Shown here: positions 1 to 7,801 of the stretch, in pieces
How positions within the stretch are numbered: position 1 is the first letter of the stretch
Layout: the number at the start of each line of letters is the position of its first letter
Notes under the pieces: model-generated
What the model saw: the letters and a program-made list of their open reading frames with translations, nothing else
The model's database searches: none
What the model was told of the DNA's origin: nothing
Program-made: the position numbers and the translations under genes
NCBI GenBank assembly: GCA_964252015.1
Contig: CAXULW010000001.1
Coordinates: 194,127 to 258,126, forward strand
Length of the DNA stretch: 64,000 bases
Reading direction: 5' to 3'
From: CAXSBR01 sp964252015
Lineage (GTDB): Bacteria > Actinomycetota > Actinomycetes > Mycobacteriales > Jatrophihabitantaceae

Positions 1-621
1 AACCCGGCCGTGTCGGCGATCGAGGTCAACATCTCCTGCCCCAACGTGGAAAAGCGTGGTGAGGTGTTCGCCTGCGACACCAGCGCCACCGCCCGGGTCA
101 TCGGCGCGGTACGACGGGCCACCGATCCGAGCACACCGATCCTGGCCAAGCTCACCCCGGACGTCACCGACATCGTCGCCATCGCCCGCGCCTGCGCCGA
201 TTCCGGGGCCGACGGCGTCAGCCTGATCAACACCCTGCTCGGACTGGTCATCGACACGGACACCCTGGCGCCGGCCCTCGGCGGGGTGACTGGGGGACTG
301 TCCGGCCCGGCGATCCGGCCGGTGGCCCTGCGGTGCGTCTGGCAGGTGCGTCAGGCCCTGCCCGCGCTGCCGATCCTGGGCATGGGCGGCATCCGCTCTG
401 GCCTCGACGCGCTGCAATTCGTGCTGGCGGGTGCCTCAGCGGTGTCGGTGGGTACGGCCGTGTTCGGCGACCCGTCCGCGCCAGTGCGCGTCCTGGCTGA
501 ACTGCAGGCAGCTTTGGCGGAACGGGGTTTCGCCTCGCTCACCGACGCGGTCGGTTTCGCCCATCTGTCGGCCGAGGAGCAGATCCGTCGGCGGGGCCTG
601 ACCACCGGCGATCTGTCGTGA
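1..621 (+). CDS. pyrD: Dihydroorotate dehydrogenase, class 1B-like, 5'-truncated by the window edge
   Basis: This is the C-terminal 206 codons of the flavoenzyme that oxidises dihydroorotate to orotate in de novo pyrimidine synthesis. The NISCPN motif lies at codons 10-15, followed by the C-terminal half of an FMN-binding TIM barrel with LAKLTPD, SLINT and GMGGI, which fit the phosphate- and flavin-contacting loops of class 1 enzymes. The reading frame is open to base 1, so the true start lies outside the window. The stop codon overlaps the GTG of pyrF by 4 bp (GTGA), as expected for an operon. The class 1B assignment rests on the NISCPNV-type motif; no pyrK partner is visible here. Confidence 0.93.
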   Translation, partial: NPAVSAIEVNISCPNVEKRGEVFACDTSATARVIGAVRRATDPSTPILAKLTPDVTDIVAIARACADSGADGVSLINTLLGLVIDTDTLAPALGGVTGGLSGPAIRPVALRCVWQVRQALPALPILGMGGIRSGLDALQFVLAGASAVSVGTAVFGDPSAPVRVLAELQAALAERGFASLTDAVGFAHLSAEEQIRRRGLTTGDLS

Positions 622-1508
622 CGCAACCGACCGCGTTGGCCAACGGGCGGGTTCCCGCGTCGTGTGCGAAGGAACCTTCTCTCTCCTTTGGTGCGCGGTT
701 GGATGCGGCCCTGTCGGCTCGCGGGTCGCTGTGCGTCGGCATCGACCCGCACGCTGCCCTCCTGCGGGACTGGGGTCTGTCTGACGACGTCGATGGCCTG
801 GCCCGATTCGCCGCCGTCTGCGTCGACGCATTCGCTGGGTTGGCTGCAGTGGTCAAGCCCCAGTCCGCGTTCTTCGAACGTTTCGGCGCGGCCGGCGTCG
901 CCGTCCTGGAACGGACCGTGGCCGACTGCCGCGCCGCCGGCGCCCTGGTCGTGCTCGACGTGAAACGGGGCGACATCGGTTCCACCATGGCCGCCTACGC
1001 GCAGGCCTACCTGGACCCGTCCTCACCGTTGGCCGCCGACGCCATGACCGTCAGCCCGTTCCTCGGGGTCGGTTCGCTCGAACCGGCGTTCAGCGCCGCG
1101 ACCGAACACGGCGCCGGACTGTTCGTCCTGGCGCTGACGTCCAACCCGGAAGGGCCGCAGTTCCAGCACGCCCGCACCGCGGCCGGCGTAAGCGTGGCCC
1201 AGACCGTGGTCGATGAGCTGGCCGCCCGCAACGGCGCCCAGCAGCCGATGGGATCCTTCGGCGTCGTGGTCGGGGCCACGATCGGGTCGTCGGTGGCCGA
1301 GCTGGCTCGGCTGAACGGGCCGTACCTGGTGCCGGGCATCGGCGCCCAGGGGGGCACGTCCGCCGACGTGCGCCGCATCTTCGGCGCCGGCCTGGCCAAC
1401 GTGGTGCCCAGCGTGTCGCGCCAGGTGCTGGCCGCGGGACCGAACGTGACCGCGCTGCGTGACTCGATCGCCCGGGTCGGGGAACAGTTCGCTTTCGTGC
1501 GGCCCTAA
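618..1508 (+). CDS. pyrF: Orotidine 5'-phosphate decarboxylase (actinobacterial long form)
   Basis: The enzyme decarboxylates OMP to UMP, the last step of de novo UMP synthesis. The protein has 296 aa. VLDVKRGDIGSTMAAYA (residues about 112-128) carries the catalytic Asp-Lys-Asp signature, and LCVGIDPH near residue 40 is the first substrate loop. The length matches the longer type-2 PyrF of mycobacteria and streptomycetes rather than the roughly 240-aa enterobacterial form. The GTG start overlaps the pyrD stop. In most actinobacteria mihF and gmk follow directly; here they lie about 7 and 16 kb further on. Confidence 0.96.
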   Translation: MTQPTALANGRVPASCAKEPSLSFGARLDAALSARGSLCVGIDPHAALLRDWGLSDDVDGLARFAAVCVDAFAGLAAVVKPQSAFFERFGAAGVAVLERTVADCRAAGALVVLDVKRGDIGSTMAAYAQAYLDPSSPLAADAMTVSPFLGVGSLEPAFSAATEHGAGLFVLALTSNPEGPQFQHARTAAGVSVAQTVVDELAARNGAQQPMGSFGVVVGATIGSSVAELARLNGPYLVPGIGAQGGTSADVRRIFGAGLANVVPSVSRQVLAAGPNVTALRDSIARVGEQFAFVRP

Positions 1509-1573
1509 CCCCTCACAGCAGGGCCACAGGCCCGCGACACGATCGCGACAGGCGCCGTGGCCAACCTGGCTGC

Positions 1574-1843
1574 ATGACCCCACTTCCTCGGTCCCTGACC
1601 ACGCGCATCCGGGTGGCGATCGCCACCACCGTCGCCGGCGCCGCTGCGCTGTTCGGCGTCACCGCCTTCGCGGCCAGCCACAACGTTGCCACCGGAACCA
1701 GTTCCACCTCGACCTCGCCGTCGTCGAGCTCCGACACCGGCACCGGCTCGTCTACGACGTCGACGACCCCGAGCCAATCGGCCGGAACGACCGTCAGCAG
1801 CAGCTCCAGCTCGTCGAGAGACGGTGGCAGCAATGGCTCCTGA
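1574..1843 (+). CDS. Small secreted Ser/Thr-rich protein, possibly a truncated FMN-binding partner of ApbE
   Basis: The product has 89 aa. An N-terminal basic segment and a hydrophobic stretch (about residues 14-33) ending in AFAAS look like a Sec signal peptide. The remainder is almost entirely Ser, Thr and Gly with no globular domain. It overlaps the apbE start by 11 bp, so the two are probably co-translated. Many actinobacterial ApbE/ferric-reductase-like clusters encode a secreted FMN-binding-domain protein with this kind of Ser/Thr linker. Here the chain stops where that domain would begin. No SGAT-type flavinylation motif is visible. It could be a remnant or a short secreted tether; I do not recognise a function. 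Confidence 0.55.
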   Translation: MTPLPRSLTTRIRVAIATTVAGAAALFGVTAFAASHNVATGTSSTSTSPSSSSDTGTGSSTTSTTPSQSAGTTVSSSSSSSRDGGSNGS

Positions 1844-2966
1844 CCGCGCCCGAGACGTCCCGTCCGATTCGTTTCACAATGACCCTGACGCCCGCCGACC
1901 CACCGCGACCTGGTCGGACTGGAGCTGCACCGTCCGCCTCGTCGTCGGCGAGGCCCGTGTCCTGGCCCCGGCCGTCGCCATGGTCAAGAATCGGATGGCT
2001 CAGGTCGAACGGGTGGCCAGCCGCTTCGTCACCGAATCCGACCTGAACTGGGCCAACGCGAACGGCGGCCGCCCGGTGGCCGTGTCCGGGTTGCTGATCG
2101 AACTGGTCGAGGCCGCGTTGGACGGGGCCCGCCGCAGTGACGGAGCCTTGGACCCCACCGTGGGCAAGCACCTGGCCGCGATCGGCTACGACCGCGACAT
2201 CCTCCTGGTGACCGATCAGCTGGCGACCGATCAGCTGGCAACCGATCAGCTGGTGACCGATCAGCCCGCGCTTGATCCGCCCGTGGCCGAACGGCCGGCC
2301 GGTGCGGTCGTGCCGGCCGGGCCCGGCGGGCGCACCTGGCGCCACGTCAACATCGACCGCGATCTCGGTCTGCTCACCGTCCCGAGCGGGACGGCCCTGG
2401 ACCTGGGGGCGACGGCCAAGGCGCAGACGGCCGACTGGGCCGCCCGGGCGGTGCATCGGCGCTTCGGCACCTCGGTGATGGTCGAGATCGGCGGCGACCT
2501 GGCCGTAGCCGGCGCCCCGGCCGACGGCGACTGGCAGGTTGCGGTGGCCGAACGGGCCGGCGCGCCCGGTCAGCAGATCGGGGTACGGCGTGGCGGCGTG
2601 GCCACGTCGACGACCACGGTGCGCACCTGGCGCCGCGGCGACCTGCGCATGCACCACATCGTCGATCCGCGCACCGGCCGTCCCACCGACGGCCCCTGGC
2701 GGACGGTGTCGGTCGCGGCCGAGAGCGCGCTGGACGCGAACGTGTGCTCCACCGCGGCGATCGTCCTCGGCGACCGGGCGCTGGGTTGGCTCGACACGCA
2801 AGGCGTGGCCGCCCGGTTGGTCGACCGCGACGGCCGGGTGACGACGCTCGGCGGCTGGCCGGCCGATCGAACTGACGCCGCCGAGGGTGTCGCGTCCGAG
2901 GACCGAGCGTCCCGGCAACGCGTGTCCCGCCTCGACGTGGCCCGGGCGTCGGTAGGTGCGCGATGA
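1833..2966 (+). CDS. apbE: FAD:protein FMN transferase (ApbE family)
   Basis: ApbE enzymes attach FMN from FAD to Thr or Ser of target flavoproteins. The chosen start is the ATG that overlaps the preceding gene, giving 377 aa; upstream sequence in frame is Arg/Pro-rich shadow of that gene. Family landmarks are ASRFVTESDL near the N-terminus, DPTVGKHLAAIGYDRD, LDLGATAKAQTADWAAR, EIGGDLAVAG, and HHIVDPRTGRPTD with the conserved His-Asp-Pro-Arg-Thr-Gly. No signal peptide or lipobox is seen, suggesting a cytoplasmic form. A four-unit 15-bp repeat inserts a TDQLA-type stretch between two domain segments without breaking the frame. It is followed, with a 4-bp overlap, by a ferric-reductase-like membrane protein. 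Confidence 0.88.
   Translation: MAPDRARDVPSDSFHNDPDARRPTATWSDWSCTVRLVVGEARVLAPAVAMVKNRMAQVERVASRFVTESDLNWANANGGRPVAVSGLLIELVEAALDGARRSDGALDPTVGKHLAAIGYDRDILLVTDQLATDQLATDQLVTDQPALDPPVAERPAGAVVPAGPGGRTWRHVNIDRDLGLLTVPSGTALDLGATAKAQTADWAARAVHRRFGTSVMVEIGGDLAVAGAPADGDWQVAVAERAGAPGQQIGVRRGGVATSTTTVRTWRRGDLRMHHIVDPRTGRPTDGPWRTVSVAAESALDANVCSTAAIVLGDRALGWLDTQGVAARLVDRDGRVTTLGGWPADRTDAAEGVASEDRASRQRVSRLDVARASVGAR
2208..2267. repeat. Four tandem 15-bp repeats inside apbE
   Basis: The unit GTGACCGATCAGCTG occurs four times with 1-3 changes per copy. It encodes repeated VTDQL/ATDQL pentapeptides. Because 15 is a multiple of three the apbE frame is kept. It probably falls in a surface loop, since it lies between conserved ApbE motifs. 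Confidence 0.9.
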
Positions 2967-3595
2967 TCCTCTGGTACCTGGCCCGCGCGGCCGGGATCGT
3001 CGCGTTCGCCAGCCTGAGCGTGGCCACCGGCCTCGGTGCGCTCACCGCGCGAAGCACCGCGGGCGCGCCCAGCGCCGACCGGACACGCGCGGTGGAACGT
3101 CGCGTCGTGCGGCAGTACGCGCACCGGGCCGCGGCCCTGGTCGGGGTGGCCCTGATCGGCCTGCACGTCGGCACCCTGCTCGCCGATCCGTACGCCGACG
3201 TGGGAGTGCGCGGCCTACTGCCGTTCGGGTCCGGGTACCGCCCGCTGGCGGTGACGTTCGGCGTCCTGGCCGCCTACCTGCTGGTGGCCGTGCTCGTCAC
3301 CGGCCTGCTCCGCGGGCGCATGGCTCGTTCCGCGGCCGGCGCGCGGCGCTGGCGCTACGTCCACGTCACCGCCTATCTGGCCTGGGCCGCATCGGCCTGG
3401 CACTTCCTGCAGGCCGGCACCGACGCCGGCACCTGGTGGGCACTGGCCGTGCTGTGCGCCGGCACCGCCGTCGTCGCCGGCGGCGTGAGCGCTCGGCTGC
3501 TGGGCCTCGGTCGCCGCGGCTCGGGCCAACCGTCCGACGCCCACGCGCCGTTGGTCCGCGAACACCACCTCAACCGGGTAGGAGCAGCGCGATGA
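2963..3595 (+). CDS. Ferric-reductase-like transmembrane (cytochrome b-type) protein
   Basis: This is a 210-aa integral membrane protein with about five hydrophobic segments: residues 5-27, 53-73, 92-115, 130-147 and 155-177. Paired histidines sit in helices, in YAHRAAALVGVALIGLH and later in YVHVTAYLAWAASAWH, a pattern suited to transmembrane haem coordination as in the ferric reductase-like domain. Its start overlaps the apbE stop by 4 bp and its stop overlaps the next gene by 4 bp. The context (ApbE, NuoF-like flavoprotein, ferredoxin) suggests it passes electrons across the membrane. The electron acceptor is unknown. The assignment rests on topology and His placement, not a full domain match. 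Confidence 0.75.
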   Translation: MILWYLARAAGIVAFASLSVATGLGALTARSTAGAPSADRTRAVERRVVRQYAHRAAALVGVALIGLHVGTLLADPYADVGVRGLLPFGSGYRPLAVTFGVLAAYLLVAVLVTGLLRGRMARSAAGARRWRYVHVTAYLAWAASAWHFLQAGTDAGTWWALAVLCAGTAVVAGGVSARLLGLGRRGSGQPSDAHAPLVREHHLNRVGAAR

Positions 3596-5004
3596 CCACC
3601 TTGGTGGAACGACTTCCGAACAGCGCACCGCCCGCCGGGTTCGACCCGCGCTGGATCCGGACCACCTCGATCGGTTCGGCCCGCCTGCTCCGTGGCCTCG
3701 ACGACGCGCCCGGGCTGGGCCGGGACGAACACCGCCGCATCCACGGCGACGTGCCAGCCCTTGAGCGCCCGGAACTGCTGAAGCTGCTGGACGGCGCTGG
3801 TCTCACCGGCCGCGGCGGGGCCGGCTTCCCACTGGCCGCCAAGGTCCGCGCGTTACGTCCGGGCCCGCCGGTCGTCGTGGTCAACGGCGCCGAGGGTGAG
3901 CCCGGCAGCGCGAAGGACGCGGTGCTGCTGGGCCGGGTGCCGCACCTCGTCCTCGACGGAGCCGCAGTGCTCGCCGACGCCATCGGCGCCCGTCAGGCGA
4001 TCGTGGCCGTCACCGATCTGAGCGTCGAGCACCTCGTTCGCGGGGCGGTCGGGCAGCGTCCGGACTCGGCTCGGTTCGAGGTCCGCCGCGTGCCGGCCCG
4101 GTTCATCGCCGGCGAGGGGCGCACGCTCGTCCGCGCCCTCAGCGGCGGCCCGCAACTGCCGCCCGGACGGCGGGTTCACGCCACGGAGCACGGCGTCGGT
4201 GGCGCACCCACCCTGCTGGCCAACGCGGAGACGTTCGCCCATGTCGCGATCCTGACCCGCTGCTCCACCGTGGGGCCGGTCGGACCCGCCAACTCGCGTG
4301 ATTCTGGCCCGATCACGGGAGTCAGCGGGGCACACTCGCACCTCGGGCGGGGCGCTGGCCGCGGGTGGCCGGCTGGTACGGAGACGGGGACGACGCTGCT
4401 CAGCGTCACCGGCGCCGTGGCCCGCCCCGGCGTGGTCGAGGTGCCGGTCGGTCTGCCCCTGGGCGAACTCGCCGCTCACGTCGGGGCCCACCCGAGCCCG
4501 TGGGTGGTCATCGGCGGCTACCACGGTGCCTGGCTGGCCAACGATCCCGGAGTGCGTCTTTCGCGGGCGGGCCTGCAGGCGGCGGGTGGCACCCTGGGCG
4601 CGGGCACGGTGATGTTCGTCGGTGCGGACACGTGCCCGTCGGCCGAGTTGAGCCGGGTGGCCGACTGGCTGGCCGGGGAGTCCGCGCGCCAGTGCGGACC
4701 CTGCGCGTTCGGGCTGCCGTCCCTGGCCGCGCAGCTGCATTCGTTACGGGTCAGCGATCGGTCTGCGCCCGCGACCTGGCGGCAACTCGACCAACTGCCC
4801 GGGCGCGGAGCCTGCGCGCACCCCGACGGCTCGGCGCGGTTCCTGGCCTCGGGCCTGAGCCTGATCGCCCAGGACCTGGCCGCCCACCAGAGCCGCCTGG
4901 CCGGCGCGCACGCCGACCGCGCCCATTTCGACCGCGCCCATTTCGACCGCGGCGACCTGGCCACCGACCGGATCGCCGCCTTCACCCCGCGGAGACGGTC
5001 ATGA
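3592..5004 (+). CDS. NuoF-like NADH dehydrogenase flavoprotein (51-kDa/SLBB family)
   Basis: The 470-aa protein resembles the NADH- and FMN-binding subunit of complex I. GRGGAGFPLAAKV and VVNGAEGEPGSAKDA match the NuoF nucleotide/FMN motifs; an SLBB-like segment follows (about residues 270-340). The C-terminal cluster region reads ESARQCGPCAFGLP and later GACAHPDG, so the first Cys of the canonical ESCGxCxPC motif is Ala. TAGGAG lies just upstream of the ATG. No NuoE partner is present; the next gene encodes a ferredoxin and overlaps by 4 bp. It probably oxidises NAD(P)H and feeds the membrane haem protein through the ferredoxin, but this is inference. A 15-bp duplication near the C-terminus (4915-4944) repeats HFDRA. 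Confidence 0.85.
   Translation: MTTLVERLPNSAPPAGFDPRWIRTTSIGSARLLRGLDDAPGLGRDEHRRIHGDVPALERPELLKLLDGAGLTGRGGAGFPLAAKVRALRPGPPVVVVNGAEGEPGSAKDAVLLGRVPHLVLDGAAVLADAIGARQAIVAVTDLSVEHLVRGAVGQRPDSARFEVRRVPARFIAGEGRTLVRALSGGPQLPPGRRVHATEHGVGGAPTLLANAETFAHVAILTRCSTVGPVGPANSRDSGPITGVSGAHSHLGRGAGRGWPAGTETGTTLLSVTGAVARPGVVEVPVGLPLGELAAHVGAHPSPWVVIGGYHGAWLANDPGVRLSRAGLQAAGGTLGAGTVMFVGADTCPSAELSRVADWLAGESARQCGPCAFGLPSLAAQLHSLRVSDRSAPATWRQLDQLPGRGACAHPDGSARFLASGLSLIAQDLAAHQSRLAGAHADRAHFDRAHFDRGDLATDRIAAFTPRRRS
4915..4950. repeat. Two-and-a-half copies of a 15-bp unit at the NuoF-like C-terminus
   Basis: GACCGCGCCCATTTC is repeated exactly and then begins a third time (GACCGC). It encodes DRAHF-DRAHF-DR close to the stop codon. 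The frame is preserved. Confidence 0.85.
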
Positions 5005-5240
5005 GTTCTGCACGCGTCATCGCCACCGGGCTCGAGGTTGACTGGACCCGGTGCGACGGCCACGGCGTCTGCGCCGCGCTACTGCCCGCGGTGATCACCC
5101 GCGACGACCGGGGGTTTCCGCTCATCGACGCCCAGGCGGCGGCGACCACCGGGCCCGGGATGCTGAACCGCGTCGTCACCGCGTGTCCGGCCCTCGCGCT
5201 ACGCCGGGTCGAGGCCGGCACCAACAGAACGCTGAGGTAG
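5001..5240 (+). CDS. Single-cluster ferredoxin
   Basis: A 79-aa protein with the cysteine pattern CDGHGVC followed by ACP near the C-terminus. This is the spacing of actinobacterial single-cluster [3Fe-4S] ferredoxins, in which the second cluster-ligand position is not Cys. It begins inside the stop of the NuoF-like gene (ATGA) and ends the redox operon. It is the likely soluble electron carrier between the flavoprotein and the membrane component. A P450-type ferredoxin role is the alternative, but no P450 gene is in the window. Confidence 0.85.
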   Translation: MSSARVIATGLEVDWTRCDGHGVCAALLPAVITRDDRGFPLIDAQAAATTGPGMLNRVVTACPALALRRVEAGTNRTLR

Positions 5241-5325
5241 TCGGCCTCGTCCCATTTGCTATGATTTCGACGACCCCTGCGCCGTTATCGCTACAGTTGC
5301 ACCTGCGTCGATCGGAGGTGTGTCA

Positions 5326-7725
5326 GTGCCGGAATCGGCGCGGTTCGGGCCGTACCGGCTCCAGGGTGAGATCGGCCGCGGTGCCATGGGCGTCGTCTAC
5401 CGGGCCTACGACGAGCGGCACGCCCGCGTCGTTGCGCTCAAGGTGCTCTCGCCCGACATCAGTTCGGACACCGACTACCGGCACCGGTTCGAGCAGGAAT
5501 CGCACATCGTCGCCGCCCTGACCGACCCGCACGTCATCCCCATCCACTCCTACGGCGAGATCGACCAGTACCTCTACCTCGACATGCGCCTGGTGGAGGG
5601 CCGCAGCGTCAAGCAATGGCTGCGCGAATCCGGACCGATGGCGCCGACCCAGGCCGTGTCGATCACCAGCCAGGTCGCCGACGCGCTGGACTCCGCGCAC
5701 GCCGACGGCGTCATCCACCGCGACGTCAAGCCGTCCAACGTCCTGATCGCCCGGCACGTGGCCACCCGTCACGGCCGCGACGAGTTCGCGTACCTGGTCG
5801 ACTTCGGCATAGCCCGTTCCCTCGGCGGGACGGGGATGACGTCGGTCGGCTTCACCGTGGGGACGATCGACTACATGGCCCCGGAGCGGTTCGACGGTCA
5901 GCAGTCCGGCATCGGCGCCGACGTCTACGCCCTGGGCTGCCTGCTGGCCGAGTGCCTCACCGGACGCAAGCCGTTCCCCGGGGTGGAGGTGGCGCAGGTC
6001 GTTCGTGGGCATCTGCACTCGCCGCCGCCGCGTCCGTCGCAACTCGTCCCCGGTGTTCCGGCCGGCCTGGACGACGTCGTGGCCAAGGCCATGGCCAAAG
6101 AGCCCGCCCAGCGCTACCACTCCGCCGGGGAACTGGCCGAAGCGGCCCGGGTCGCCCTGTCCGCGGGGACGAGCCGATCGTCGTCGGTGTCCTCGGTGTC
6201 GTCGGTGTCGTCGTCGGTGTCGTCGTCGCCGGCCGGCCCCGGTTTCGACCCCGGCCGGCTCACGTCCAGCGCCCTTCCGGTCCTCCCGACCGGACCCTCC
6301 GCCTATCCGCCCGGTTCGCTGAGCTCGCCCGGTCCGTCCACCCCGTCCGGCTCGCCCGGCCCGTCCGGCTCGCTCGGCAGCGGACCACGCCCGGCGCCAG
6401 CAGCGGGACCCGGTCCAGGGCGGTACGACCCGGGCGCGCCCGATCCGTCCCGGCCCGGCTCGTCCTGGCACGACCCGTTCCGGCCCGACTCGTCCGGTCC
6501 AGGCCCGATGCCCGCGTACCTGGTCGGCGGCATGCCGCCCAACGCTCCGCGTGCCGACCCGTCGCCGCCCAACGGAGCGAACCATCGCCACCCGGGCCCG
6601 CCGGCGAGCGGACCGCCCGGGATGGCCGCCCCCGCCGGACGCGGTGACCGCAAGGTGCTGATGGTCGCGCTGGCCTGCGCGGTGCTCATCGTCATCGCCG
6701 GCGTGGCTGCGGTCGTCGTGCACAACAACCGCAACACCGCGAGTTGCGCCGCGGGAGCGAGCACCGCACTGATCGCCTGCACCAACACCTCACCTCCGGC
6801 GAGCGGAACCAGCAGGGCCACCAAGGCCTTGACGCCCAACGAGGCCTCGGCGAGCAAGGCCTTCAGCAACCCCACCTCGTGCGCCTCGACCGGCACGGGC
6901 AAGGCTCCGTCCACGCAGGCCAGTTACGTCGACGCCGCGGTCGGTTGCCAGGTCAGCATTGCCGGGATCGGCGCCGTATATGCGTTCCATCTCAAATCGC
7001 CCGACGCCGCGACGTCGGCCCGGGAGGCGGTGGCGAGCTACAACGGCGGCGCCGGCAGCTACGGCTACGACAGCATGCTGGACCGTGACACCGGCAAGGT
7101 CGTGCAGGGCACGTGGGCGACCCAGTACGCGGGCACACCGGAGTTCGTGCTGGTCTGGCCGACGTTTCAGGTCGCCGTCGTCGCGGTGTCCACGTCGTCC
7201 AGCGCGTCCTCGGCCCAACTGTTGACCGCGCTGAGGACCGTGTCGTGGCAGTACGGAAACTTCGGCGGCCCCCCGGACTACGGCAGCCAGGGCACGCTGC
7301 GCACGTACACCAAGTTGGCGTCCTGCACCCCGCACCGGCTCGAGGAGATCTCGGCCACCGAGTACCAGGTGAACGTGGCCTGGTTGGTGTGCGCGACCCC
7401 GAAAGCGCAGCCGAGCTTCACGTCCATCGAACTGTTCCGGGTGGACACGGCCGCGCACGCCAGGAACGACCTGAGCATCGTGATCAGGGCCGGCTACACC
7501 CTGCTGAAGAACCTCAAGGGCGCCGACGGGGCCACCGGTCGATGTGTGTACTACCGCGGTTCGCTCAACACGGTGACGTCGATCTTCTGCCAGTACCCGC
7601 CGATCGGGGGCTATGACCAGGTGCACCTGGAAAGCCAGCTGGAGACGACGATGTCCGTGGCCGAGACCGAGAAGTTCTTCCGGACGCACAGCCTCAACAT
7701 GCCCACCCTGCTCGACCCGGTCTGA
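5326..7725 (+). CDS. Receptor-type serine/threonine protein kinase
   Basis: The 799-aa protein has a cytoplasmic kinase domain (about residues 8-270), a long Ser/Pro/Gly-rich linker, one transmembrane helix (about 443-465) and an extracytoplasmic region of about 330 aa. Kinase motifs are all present: glycine loop GRGAMGVVY, VALKVL with the ATP-binding Lys, HRDVKPSNVLI, DFGIA and MAPERFDG. The GTG at 5326 is preferred over the one at 5320 because GGAGG at 5314-5318 is then 7 nt away. The external part has no PASTA repeats; scattered Cys and small hydrophobic patches suggest a secreted sensor fold I do not recognise. A TATGAT box at 5260-5265 is a candidate -10. Its substrate and ligand cannot be predicted. 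Confidence 0.92.
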   Translation: MPESARFGPYRLQGEIGRGAMGVVYRAYDERHARVVALKVLSPDISSDTDYRHRFEQESHIVAALTDPHVIPIHSYGEIDQYLYLDMRLVEGRSVKQWLRESGPMAPTQAVSITSQVADALDSAHADGVIHRDVKPSNVLIARHVATRHGRDEFAYLVDFGIARSLGGTGMTSVGFTVGTIDYMAPERFDGQQSGIGADVYALGCLLAECLTGRKPFPGVEVAQVVRGHLHSPPPRPSQLVPGVPAGLDDVVAKAMAKEPAQRYHSAGELAEAARVALSAGTSRSSSVSSVSSVSSSVSSSPAGPGFDPGRLTSSALPVLPTGPSAYPPGSLSSPGPSTPSGSPGPSGSLGSGPRPAPAAGPGPGRYDPGAPDPSRPGSSWHDPFRPDSSGPGPMPAYLVGGMPPNAPRADPSPPNGANHRHPGPPASGPPGMAAPAGRGDRKVLMVALACAVLIVIAGVAAVVVHNNRNTASCAAGASTALIACTNTSPPASGTSRATKALTPNEASASKAFSNPTSCASTGTGKAPSTQASYVDAAVGCQVSIAGIGAVYAFHLKSPDAATSAREAVASYNGGAGSYGYDSMLDRDTGKVVQGTWATQYAGTPEFVLVWPTFQVAVVAVSTSSSASSAQLLTALRTVSWQYGNFGGPPDYGSQGTLRTYTKLASCTPHRLEEISATEYQVNVAWLVCATPKAQPSFTSIELFRVDTAAHARNDLSIVIRAGYTLLKNLKGADGATGRCVYYRGSLNTVTSIFCQYPPIGGYDQVHLESQLETTMSVAETEKFFRTHSLNMPTLLDPV

Positions 7726-7738
7726 CCAGCCGACCGGG

Positions 7739-7801
7739 CTCAGGACGGGGTCGGACTCAGGACGGGGTCGGGTTCAGGACGGGGTCGGGCTCAGGATCTG
7801 G
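7739..7801. repeat. 17-bp tandem repeat between convergent genes
   Basis: Three copies of CTCAGGACGGGGTCGGG (with C/T at base 1 and A/G at the last base) are followed by a partial fourth. They cover the 3' end of the leftward aldo/keto reductase gene and the gap to the kinase gene. Because 17 is not a multiple of three, successive copies place a leftward TGA in different frames. Confidence 0.9.

Noticed and set aside
2374..3174. Long leftward frame opposite apbE and the ferric-reductase-like gene
   Set aside because: Arg/Pro-rich antisense shadow of well-supported rightward genes; such frames are common in very GC-rich DNA.
6178..6232. Repeated GTCGTCGGTGTC tract in the kinase gene as a CRISPR-like array
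   Set aside because: It is simple Ser/Val codon repetition in a juxtamembrane linker without spacers.
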